Below, in pieces: positions 34,143-41,430 of a DNA stretch of 64,000 bases. Each line of letters starts with the position of its first letter. Positions within the stretch are counted from its first letter, which is position 1. The DNA comes from Ottowia sp. oral taxon 894 (GTDB lineage Bacteria; Pseudomonadota; Gammaproteobacteria; Burkholderiales; Burkholderiaceae_C). Made by a program: the position numbers and the translations under genes. Below the pieces are notes generated by a model that was given only the letters and a program-made list of their open reading frames with translations, was not told where the DNA came from and did not search any database. Location of the stretch: assembly GCF_001262075.1 (NCBI RefSeq), contig NZ_CP012073.1:2839001-2903000 (forward strand), given 5' to 3'.

Positions 34143-34723
34143 ACTGCCTGTCTTATGGTTCTGAAAAAAGAAAGAGTCAGATGGCAATGTGCTTGAATGG
34201 GCTTGGCAAGAAAAAATTCACTCTTAAAGCATCCGCGCTCCAAGGAACATTTCCGTAAAAGAGTCAAAGGAGAGAGCAGGGTCAATGAAAAACCGAATGC
34301 GAGCTTTCAGAGTCCCATGCCAGCCATTCAGGGCCAAATAGATCAGCGCTTCTCTCGGCCGCGCCAGCCAGGCCGAAGGCCATTGCCACTTTCTTGTCTG
34401 GCCAATCCACGCCGCCTTATGCAGTCCGTCCAAGAGGGGGTGTCTTTCTGTAGTCGTCTATTTGCTCCTCATTCAATAGCATGACGTCCTAGTGGAACGT
34501 GCGCGAAGGCCGTTTTCAGCCCCTTCAAATTTGCTCCTGACTTTGATGCGGCAACGCCTCATCCCGCCACAGCCAGCCTCTGCCCGTCACGAATACCCAA
34601 TGGAGCCCCTCATGCCCTGCAAGGTTTTAGTCGCGCCAGCCAAAGTTTTGCCCCCACTATCAGCGTCCGTACTGACCTTGGCCCCTGTCCTTGTTGCTGT
34701 TGCCGGTGCAAGCGCAGCAAAGC
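34143..34723. other. Gene-poor stretch at the right side of the island
   Basis: It contains copy 6 of the dispersed repeat. Short open frames on both strands (for example 34224-34433 reverse) have no ribosome binding site or recognisable motif. A weak candidate start (MPCKVLVAPAKVLPPLSASV at about 34612) runs straight into the ruvC-arm DNA and is likely a truncated remnant. Confidence 0.4.
34461..34539 (+). repeat. Dispersed intergenic repeat, copy 6
   Basis: TTTGCTCCTC, the core AATAGCATGACGTCCTAGTG, GAACGTGCGC and the end TTTGCTCCTG are all present. Confidence 0.85.
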
Positions 34724-34939
34724 GGCAGGCGGCACGTTTGTCAGGGCTTGTTTGCGATCTTCAAACGGTTTGCAGGCGCGAAAAACGCCGATTCGCGCGC
34801 TCTTGAGCGTTGCAAATCCTCGCCGGGCAGCCATTGGAGCCGCAAGACCCGTTTGCGATTTGCGCCTTGTTGCCCAGTCCGAACTGCGCGCTTTTGCTCC
34901 TCATGGCCAGAGAGCCAACAGGCCCTCAGCGCTGGCGGT

Positions 34940-35120
34940 ACATGCTGCCGGCGCGGCGCGTTTGGCCTACAGGAGCTTGAGCCGCGCGGGCAGGCTGCCC
35001 TGGGGCGCGTCTGCGGTCTGGATGACGCCGCTGGCCACGTAGGCGAGCGGGCCGCCGGCTGCATCCAGCACGCCGAAGCCGGTGGTGCGCAGGCCGGGGT
35101 CGATGCCGAGGATTCGCATG
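34940..35120 (-). pseudogene. ruvC: Internally deleted copy of ruvC
   Basis: The reverse strand encodes [20 protein letters not shown] to about RLKLL with Asp7 intact. A stop (TAG) forms at the deletion junction, and the remaining C-terminal codons (AGSMYRQR) are out of phase or untranslated. Glu69, Asp141 and Asp144 are lost, so no resolvase activity is expected. Confidence 0.85.
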
Positions 35121-35158
35121 GTGAACTGTGGCGCAAGGCGGCTGGGGCGCTACATGGA

Positions 35159-35237
35159 CAGGAGCAAATATGAAAGGGGCAAAATGCCTGCCTGCGCAGT
35201 TCCCACTAGGACCTCATGCTATGGTTAGAGGAGCAAA
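35159..35237 (-). repeat. Dispersed intergenic repeat, copy 7 (complete)
   Basis: The reverse complement is near-identical to copy 3 at 14078-14156, as expected for part of the inverted duplication. Confidence 0.9.
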
Positions 35238-35254
35238 ATAGCCCGTCTGCCCAG

Positions 35255-36262
35255 TCAGCCCACGAGCAGGTCCGTCAGTTCCTTGGCCTCAATATTGCCA
35301 AAATAATGCTTCACGTCGATTTCTGAGAAGGCTTTTTCAATGGCGTCGCGGCGATAGGCAATGCCGGTGAGGCGTTTTTCCACGTCGGCAATGTCGCCCA
35401 GGCCGAAAAAGTCGCCAAAAATGCGAATGGACTGAATCACGCCGCGTTCGACGTTAAAGCGGAAATCCACCGCGCCGATGGGAAACTTGAAATACCGCTC
35501 GCTGGAAAAGGCGGGCGAGCGGCCATAATTCCAGTCCCAGTTGCCAAAGCGTTCGGCGCGAATCTGGCGCACTTTTTCCCAGTCTTTTTCTTCAAGCCTG
35601 TATTCGGGTACCTGCGCGCGGTTTTTCACGCCGAAGATATTGAGCAGCAGGCTGTCGCGAAACTCGCGCGTGCTCATGTCCTTGTATTCGTTGGCCACAT
35701 AGGGCTTGATGTTGGTGACGCGGCTGCGAATGGATTTGATGCCCTTGGATTCGATTTTGTCGGCGCGGGGCTTGAGCGCCTGTGTCACGGCGTCCAGATC
35801 GGCGTCAAACAAAATGGTGCCGTGGGCCGTGAGGCGTCCGTTGCGCACGTACATGGCGTTGCCGGAGAATTTCTTGCCGTCAATGAGCAAATCATTGCGC
35901 CCTTGCAGGGCTGCGCCGGTGGCGCCCATTTTGTGCAGGCATTCGATGACGGGCCGGGTAAAGGCCGAAAAATTGCGCGCCATGCCATTTTCATCTTGAA
36001 TGAAGCAGAATGAGAAATTGCCCAGGTCGTGATAAACCGCGCCACCGCCCGACATGCGGCGCACCACGTGAATGCCATTTTCTTCCACATAGCGCTGATT
36101 GACTTCTTCCACCGTGTTCTGGTTGCGGCCGATGATGATGGAAGGTTCGTTGATGTAGAAGAGCAGCATTGGCTCGTCGGCAAGCCGGTTTTCAACGAGA
36201 TAGGTTTCCAGCGCAATATTGATGCTGGGGTCGGTGATTTCCTGGTTATCGACGAATAACAT
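35255..36262 (-). CDS. lplA: Lipoate-protein ligase A
   Basis: LplA activates lipoate with ATP and attaches it to E2 and GcvH proteins, scavenging exogenous lipoate. The 335-residue length corresponds to the catalytic domain plus the C-terminal accessory domain. Visible motifs are RRMSGGGAVYHDLGN (68-82), NDLLIDGKKFSGNA (123-136) with the catalytic Lys, and HGTILFDADL. The C-terminal part (about 250-335) is the accessory domain (FRFNVERGVIQSIRIFGDFF). By eye the sequence resembles ligases of Gram-positive bacteria more than the LipB/LplA of betaproteobacteria, so acquisition by transfer is possible. It is monocistronic, with a terminator-like hairpin upstream belonging to the receptor gene. 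Confidence 0.92.
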   Translation of the reverse strand: MLFVDNQEITDPSINIALETYLVENRLADEPMLLFYINEPSIIIGRNQNTVEEVNQRYVEENGIHVVRRMSGGGAVYHDLGNFSFCFIQDENGMARNFSAFTRPVIECLHKMGATGAALQGRNDLLIDGKKFSGNAMYVRNGRLTAHGTILFDADLDAVTQALKPRADKIESKGIKSIRSRVTNIKPYVANEYKDMSTREFRDSLLLNIFGVKNRAQVPEYRLEEKDWEKVRQIRAERFGNWDWNYGRSPAFSSERYFKFPIGAVDFRFNVERGVIQSIRIFGDFFGLGDIADVEKRLTGIAYRRDAIEKAFSEIDVKHYFGNIEAKELTDLLVG

Positions 36263-36287
36263 GGGCGCGCTCCGTGCGTTGAAAATG

Positions 36288-36335
36288 AAAAAAAGCCGCC
36301 CGCCGCCTGTTTCTGCGGTTTCAGGCGGCGGGCGG
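36288..36335 (-). terminator. Rho-independent terminator of the TonB-dependent receptor gene
   Basis: A 14-bp stem (GCCGCCCGCCGCCTG / CAGGCGGCGGGCGG) with a 12-nt loop is followed on the reverse strand by seven T residues. It lies about 55 nt after the receptor stop and 26 nt upstream of the lplA start. Confidence 0.85.
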
Positions 36336-36389
36336 TTTGATTTTATGACCCGGCAAGAACCATGAAGAGAAAATGCCGGTTTTTTTGCA

Positions 36390-38486
36390 TCAGAAGAAAT
36401 ACTTGAGCGTGACGTTGAAGTTGCGCGGCATGCCGGGCGAGACCACGCCGGTGCGTACCGCGCCTGCGTAGTAGCTGCGGTTAAACAGGTTTTTCACGCC
36501 TGCGGTGAGCCGCCAGTTCGTGTGGGTGTAGCTCACGGAGGCGTCCACCACTGTGTAGGCGGGCAGGTAGAACGCGCTGTTGCCATGCTGTTTGCCGACG
36601 TAGCGCACGCCTGCGCCCAGGGTGAGAGCGGGCATTTGCGGCAGCCGCCAGTTGCTCCACACGGTGAGGGCGTGGCGCGGGGTGTAGTTGAGCGGCTGGC
36701 CGATTTCGCGGGCGTTGGTGCTCTGAGTGACTTCGGTCTTGGTGTAGGCGTAGGCGCCGGTGAATTTGAGGCCGTTTTTCAGCTCGGCTGCGGCTTCCAG
36801 CTCCAACCCGCGGGCGCGCTGCTCGCCCACCAGTACCTTGTAGCCGTCATTGACGGGGTCGGCGGCGGCGATGTTGCGCTTGCGCAGGTCAAACACGGCG
36901 GCGCTGGCTGTCCAGCCGTCCCTGGCGTATTTGGTTCCCGCTTCCCACTGCGTGCCGGTTTCGGGCTTGAAGGCGTTGCCGTGATAGTCCTGCCCCATTT
37001 GCGGCAGGAAAGACTGGCTGTAGCTGGCGTACACCGACCAGCCGGGCGTGAATTCATAGACGATGCCGGCCATGCCGGTCACGTCGCTGTCATGCTGGGT
37101 GGCGCTGGTGTTCTTGACGTGGTCATCTTGCCGCTGGCGCGATTTTTCGTAGCGCAGGCCCGCCAGCGCCGTCCAGCCTTGACCGAACTTGATCTGGTCT
37201 TGCATGTAAATGGCGGCGGTGCGCAGTCTGGTGGGTGCGTCGCTGTCCCACTTGTCAGGGCAGGTGTAGGGCTGGTAGTAAACGGGGGCGTACAGGTCGA
37301 TGGGGCGCACGGTGCAGCGGTGCTGGGCGCGGCTGCTGGTGCCTTGGCGCATGTCCAACCCGGCCACCACTTGGTGCTTCATGCCGGCGCCCTCAAAGGG
37401 CATGAGCATGGAGGTGTCGAGCGCGATCTGGTGATCGTCCATTTGCTGGTGGGTGCCACGGCGCGTTTGCGTGCGCTGGTCGGCGCGCAGCGTTTGCAGG
37501 GAGATGAAGCGCCCCGTGCCGCTTTCTTTCTCGTAGCGCAGGTTCTGGCGCAGGGTGAAATCATTGGCAAAGCGGTGCTGGAGGTTGTAGCCCAGGGTGT
37601 ACTGGGCCAGGTCATAACTGCCAAAGCCGGGGTCGCCCGTGAAGAGCGAGTGGCGCAGCGGACCGTTGCGGTTGGGCAGCACGGTGCCCTCGGGCGGCAG
37701 GCCCTGCTGGCGAATCCAGTTGCCCGAGTTGTAGGTGGCAAACAGCACGAAGTCGGTATTTGCTCCAAAGTCCAGCGAAAGCGAAGGGGCGAACCAGCGG
37801 TCGCGCCGCCACACATGGTCCGTCGGGTCTTTCTTGTTGCCCGCCAGGGCGTTGATGCGCAGGGCCGTCTTGCCTGACGCGGACAGGGGCCGGTTGATAT
37901 CGAACGCCGCCACGCGGTTGCCAAAGCTGCCCGCTTCCAGGTGAACCTCGCCCAGCGCGTCACGCTTGGGCCGCTTGCTGATGGCATTGACCATGCCGCC
38001 CGGCTGCACGCGCCCATACAGCAGGCTGGAAGCGCCCTTGAGCACTTCAAAGCGCTCGTAGCCGTAGGACTGCAAGCGCAGGCCGATGGAGCTGTTGCCG
38101 CTTTGCGCCAGCCCGTCGATGATGGTGGACTCGCCGGAATCAAAGCCGCGAATGAACAAATCGTCAAAGCCCCGGCGGCCATAGTTCACGGGGCTGACGC
38201 CCGCCACAGTCTCCAGCGCCTCCTGCAAATTGCCCGTCTGGCGTGATTCCATCTCTTCGCGCGTGACCACGCTGATGGACATGGGCGTTTCCACCATGCG
38301 CATGGGCATCTTGCCCGCTGTCTCCGTCTCTTTTGGGGCGAAGCCGATGTCTTTTTCGGAAGTGGCGTAGATGCGCACCTCTTGCAAATCAATGGCCTCG
38401 TCATCTGCGGCGCTTTGCGCCAGCGCACAAGGCGCAGCGCAGGCCAGGGCGGCCGCCAGGGCCAGGGGCTTGAAGGAAGCTTGCAT
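36390..38486 (-). CDS. TonB-dependent siderophore receptor
   Basis: This is an outer-membrane gated beta-barrel receptor of 698 residues. The start at 38486 (MQASFKPLALAAALACAAPC) gives a clean signal peptide ending ALAQS; a longer frame upstream lacks one. The TonB-box region and plug domain follow: EVRIYATSEKD, MRMVETPMSISVVTREEMES, FIRGFDSGESTIIDGLAQSG and RFEVLKGASSLLYGRVQPGG. The barrel ends with FNRSYYAGAVRTGVVSPG and a terminal aromatic (LKYFF). The plug resembles the FhuE/FpvA ferric-siderophore group, and the ligand is unknown. It may work with the ABC importer at 5-8 kb. It ends at a strong terminator. Confidence 0.93.
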   Translation of the reverse strand: MQASFKPLALAAALACAAPCALAQSAADDEAIDLQEVRIYATSEKDIGFAPKETETAGKMPMRMVETPMSISVVTREEMESRQTGNLQEALETVAGVSPVNYGRRGFDDLFIRGFDSGESTIIDGLAQSGNSSIGLRLQSYGYERFEVLKGASSLLYGRVQPGGMVNAISKRPKRDALGEVHLEAGSFGNRVAAFDINRPLSASGKTALRINALAGNKKDPTDHVWRRDRWFAPSLSLDFGANTDFVLFATYNSGNWIRQQGLPPEGTVLPNRNGPLRHSLFTGDPGFGSYDLAQYTLGYNLQHRFANDFTLRQNLRYEKESGTGRFISLQTLRADQRTQTRRGTHQQMDDHQIALDTSMLMPFEGAGMKHQVVAGLDMRQGTSSRAQHRCTVRPIDLYAPVYYQPYTCPDKWDSDAPTRLRTAAIYMQDQIKFGQGWTALAGLRYEKSRQRQDDHVKNTSATQHDSDVTGMAGIVYEFTPGWSVYASYSQSFLPQMGQDYHGNAFKPETGTQWEAGTKYARDGWTASAAVFDLRKRNIAAADPVNDGYKVLVGEQRARGLELEAAAELKNGLKFTGAYAYTKTEVTQSTNAREIGQPLNYTPRHALTVWSNWRLPQMPALTLGAGVRYVGKQHGNSAFYLPAYTVVDASVSYTHTNWRLTAGVKNLFNRSYYAGAVRTGVVSPGMPRNFNVTLKYFF

Positions 38487-38829
38487 GAAGAAAAATGAGT
38501 CAGAAAGTAGTTTCGGAAAGCGCGGTTTGCGCAAAAGCGGTTTTTTCTGCCGCCTTTCACGCCGCCAAGAGCCGCGCGCTGGCCGCATGTATTCAGGAAT
38601 GCTCTTCGTCAAAAATGTTTCAGGCTGAAAACGCGGGTGCGGGATGATACTGAAATCTATTCTTTTTCGCATGACCCGCCTTGCGAAGGCGTTTTCTTGC
38701 GATCGCCCCGTTTGCCTTGCAGACCCAAACAGCGGCAAAAGGCCCCAAGCCTGCTCTAACCCTGGCCCAGTCAAGCGCGCAGGGTTTGGCGCCAGCTTCA
38801 GAGTCTGTCCTCAAACTCCAAATAAAAGA

Positions 38830-39219
38830 GTCAAAGGGCGCAGGCGCTACATGGCCTCAGACACGATGGGGTTGCTGCTGGCCGTGGTGGTGCATTCGGC
38901 TGGCATTCAGGACAGAGTGGGTGCCAGAGCTTTGCCAGTGAGGCTGTTCTTGCGCTTTGAGTGGCTGAAGCCCCTTTTCGTGGATGGCGGCTGCACGGGC
39001 ACGCTGATTGGATGGGCGCTGAGCATGTTTGGCTGGAACATGCAGGTGATCAAGCGCTGCCAGCAGCGCATCTTCAAGGTGCTTCCCAGGCGCTGGATTG
39101 TGGAAAGAACCTTCGCCTGGCTGAGCCAAGCGAGAAGGCTCTCCAAGGACTACGAGGACGGCGTGGTCTCGGCTGAAGCCTTCGTCAAGATCGCTTGCAT
39201 CTGGCGAACAGGTGCCTAG
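38830..39219 (+). mobile_element. IS5-family transposase, C-terminal remnant
   Basis: In one frame the DNA encodes VKGRRRYMASDTMGLLLAVV, VHSAGIQDRVGA, LFVDGGCTGTL and [26 protein letters not shown], the DDE catalytic-domain pattern of IS5-type transposases. The N-terminal half and clear terminal repeats are missing. The first Asp (VDT), second Asp (VDGG) and Glu (VERT) positions remain. It lies between the siderophore receptor and the repeat copy before prfC. A shorter relative is at 22380-22512. Confidence 0.8.
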
Positions 39220-39241
39220 AAAGCACTTGATGGTATTAAAA

Positions 39242-39317
39242 ACAGGAGCGGATTTGAGAGGCTGAAAACGGCGTTTGCGCACGTTTTACTAGGACATCAT
39301 GCTATGAATACAGGAGC
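39242..39317 (-). repeat. Dispersed intergenic repeat, copy 8
   Basis: Reverse orientation: ACAGGAGCGGATTTGAGAGG, TGCGCACG, ACTAGGACATCATGCTATGA and a second ACAGGAGC. It directly follows the transposase remnant. Confidence 0.85.
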
Positions 39318-39607
39318 TGATCAGGGGCGTTTTCTATTTCTCTCTTTGCCGCTTTTGACGCACAGGCGCTGTCTGGATACGGCGTGCGGCCTAAGCCTTG
39401 CTCCGTTCGCGGTAGCGAAAAAAGCGGTATCAGGCAGCCGGCGACCCATTCCGCGTTCGCGGCTTCTTTGAACAGGCTCTCAAAAGAGTGCATTCGGTGG
39501 ACTTGAAGCCTGGTTGCTGCTGCGCGTGCGAAAGAGACGCAGACACCGCGATGAATCAAGGCGCAAAAAGAAGCAAAAAGAGCCTTCGCCCTTCCACGCC
39601 CGCGCCA
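39318..39607. other. Intergenic stretch without a supportable gene
   Basis: Open frames on both strands are short, overlap each other and lack ribosome binding sites. No repeat, RNA gene or motif is recognised. Confidence 0.4.
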
Positions 39608-39635
39608 CTGGCCGCGCTCTGGCGCGGCCAGCGTT
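39608..39635 (+). terminator. Strong hairpin upstream of prfC
   Basis: CTGGCCGCGC and GCGCGGCCAG form a perfect 10-bp stem with a TCTG loop, followed by CGTTTT. It is about 165 bp upstream of prfC. It could end transcription from the left or be a leader structure. Confidence 0.45.
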
Positions 39636-39798
39636 TTGCCGCCCTCCTAAAATCGCCCGCCATTTCACGGCGCAAGCAGCTCCGCCTGGCAGGCACTGGC
39701 AACCGGGGCCTGCGCTTTCGGGCGGCGCGCCATTTACCTGCTTTGCCGCCCGCGCCGCTCAAGCGCCCCGATGACCTGACCGGAAAACCGTTTTTTTT

Positions 39799-41430
39799 GT
39801 GACCTACGCCCAAGAAACCCGCCGCCGCCGCACCTTCGCCATCATCAGCCACCCGGACGCGGGCAAAACCACACTGACTGAAAAGCTGCTGCTGTTTTCC
39901 GGCGCCATTCAGATTGCCGGCAGCGTGAAGGCGCGCAAGGCCAGCCGCCACGCTACCAGCGACTGGATGGAAATTGAAAAGCAGCGCGGCATCTCGGTGG
40001 CTTCCAGCGTGATGCAAATGGCCTATCGCGACCACGTCATCAACTTGCTGGACACGCCCGGCCACAAGGATTTTTCGGAAGACACCTACCGCGTGCTCAC
40101 CGCCGTGGACTCGGCGCTGATGGTGATTGACGCGGCCAACGGCGTGGAAGCGCAGACGCGCCGCCTGATTGAAGTCTGCCGCCAGCGCGACACGCCCATC
40201 ATCACCTTCGTGAACAAGATGGACCGCGAAGTGCGCGAGCCGCTGGATTTGCTGGACGAAGTCGAGCGCGAGCTGGGCATGCCCTGCGTGCCCATGACCT
40301 GGCCCGTGGGGCAGGGCAAGTCCTTTGGCGGCATCATCAATTTGCGCACGCAGGCCATGACGGTGTTTGAAGCGGGCAGCGAGCGCCGCCCGCAAGACTT
40401 TGAAACCATTCCGTTAAGCGAAAGCGCCGCCTTGCGCGCGCGCTTTGGCAGCGCTTTCGACGACGCGCTGGAGAGCATGGAGCTGGCCGTGGGCGCATCG
40501 CCCGCCTGGAGCCACGAGGCTTTTCTGGCGGGCCGGCAAACGCCGGTGTTTTTTGGCTCGGGCGTGAATAACTTTGGCGTGATGGAAGTGCTGGACGCGC
40601 TGGTGGATCTGGCGCCGCCGCCGCGCCCGCGCGTGTCCACGCTCATCGTGAACCGCCAGCCGCAGGAAAAAACCGTCAATCCCGAAGACGCGGGCTTTGC
40701 CGGCGTGGTATTCAAGGTGCAGGCCAACATGGACGCCAACCACCGCGACCGCATCGCCTTCGTGCGCGTGGCCAGCGGCAAATACACCCCGGGCATGAAG
40801 ATGAAAGTGCAGCGCACCGCCAAAGAGCTGCGCCCCACCAGCGTCGTCACCTTCATGAGCCAGCGCCGCGAAGCCGTGCAGGAAGCCTATGCGGGCGACA
40901 TCATCGGCTTTACCACCCACGGCGGCGTGCAGCTGGGCGACACCATCACCGACGGCGCCAACCTGCAATTTACGGGCCTGCCCTTTTTTGCGCCCGAAAT
41001 GTTCATGACCGTCGTGCTCAAAAACCCCTTGCGCGCCAAGCAGTTGCAGCAGGGCCTGGCACAACTGGGCGAAGAAGGCGCCATTCAGGTTTTCAAGCCC
41101 GACGCAGGCGGCAACATGCTGCTGGGCGCCATCGGCCAGCTTCAGTTTGAAGTGGTGCAGCACCGCCTGAAAACCGAATACGACTGCGACGTGCGCCTGG
41201 AAGGCTGCCAATACACCGGCGCGCGCTGGATTACCGCAGACGACCCGGCCGATTTGCGCGCCTTCACCGACGCCTACCCCATGCGCATGGCGCACGACGC
41301 CGCCGACACCCTGGCCTACCTGTGCACCAGCCCTTATGACGTGCGCCTGGCGCAGGAGCGCTTTCCCAAAATACAGTTTCACCCGCTGAGGGAGCACGCG
41401 GGGCTGGCTTTGCAAGGCAGTCCGTCGTGA
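39799..41430 (+). CDS. prfC: Peptide chain release factor 3
   Basis: RF3 is the GTPase that removes RF1/RF2 from ribosomes after termination. The 543 residues match the family. Motifs: FAIISHPDAGKTTLTEKLL (13-31, G1), RGISVASSVMQM (G2), LLDTPGHKDFSEDTYR (G3), TFVNKMDRE (G4). Domains II and III follow. The start is GTG 39799, and an in-frame TGA lies 10 codons upstream, so no other start is available. It is preceded by a run of eight T and no Shine-Dalgarno sequence, which is odd for an essential-type translation factor. It overlaps the next gene by 4 bp (GTGA). Confidence 0.96.
   Translation: MTYAQETRRRRTFAIISHPDAGKTTLTEKLLLFSGAIQIAGSVKARKASRHATSDWMEIEKQRGISVASSVMQMAYRDHVINLLDTPGHKDFSEDTYRVLTAVDSALMVIDAANGVEAQTRRLIEVCRQRDTPIITFVNKMDREVREPLDLLDEVERELGMPCVPMTWPVGQGKSFGGIINLRTQAMTVFEAGSERRPQDFETIPLSESAALRARFGSAFDDALESMELAVGASPAWSHEAFLAGRQTPVFFGSGVNNFGVMEVLDALVDLAPPPRPRVSTLIVNRQPQEKTVNPEDAGFAGVVFKVQANMDANHRDRIAFVRVASGKYTPGMKMKVQRTAKELRPTSVVTFMSQRREAVQEAYAGDIIGFTTHGGVQLGDTITDGANLQFTGLPFFAPEMFMTVVLKNPLRAKQLQQGLAQLGEEGAIQVFKPDAGGNMLLGAIGQLQFEVVQHRLKTEYDCDVRLEGCQYTGARWITADDPADLRAFTDAYPMRMAHDAADTLAYLCTSPYDVRLAQERFPKIQFHPLREHAGLALQGSPS

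Larger units (their letters stand above)
34724..35238 (-). repeat. Right arm of the inverted duplication (ruvC deleted internally)
   Basis: Reverse complement of 14078-14936 with about 350 bp missing. It matches from the dispersed repeat through ruvC codon ~52 (ending CTCAAGCTCCTGTA), then jumps to the last ~12 ruvC codons (CGCGCCGCGCCGGCAGCATG) and continues through the downstream segment to GCGGCACGTTTGTCAGGGC. Point differences between arms are few. Confidence 0.88.

Noticed and set aside
34224..34433. Reverse open frame in the gap before the right ruvC arm
   Set aside because: Short, no start signal, no family resemblance that I can support; overlapping forward frames are equally open.
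34492..34806. 104-codon frame running from a dispersed repeat into the right arm
   Set aside because: It crosses three unrelated segments (repeat, unique DNA, duplicated arm), so it is unlikely to be a gene as a whole.
39488..39802. Open frame directly upstream of prfC
   Set aside because: Arg/Pro/Ala-rich with no motif, and the overlapping reverse frame is just as long; it ends inside the prfC start.
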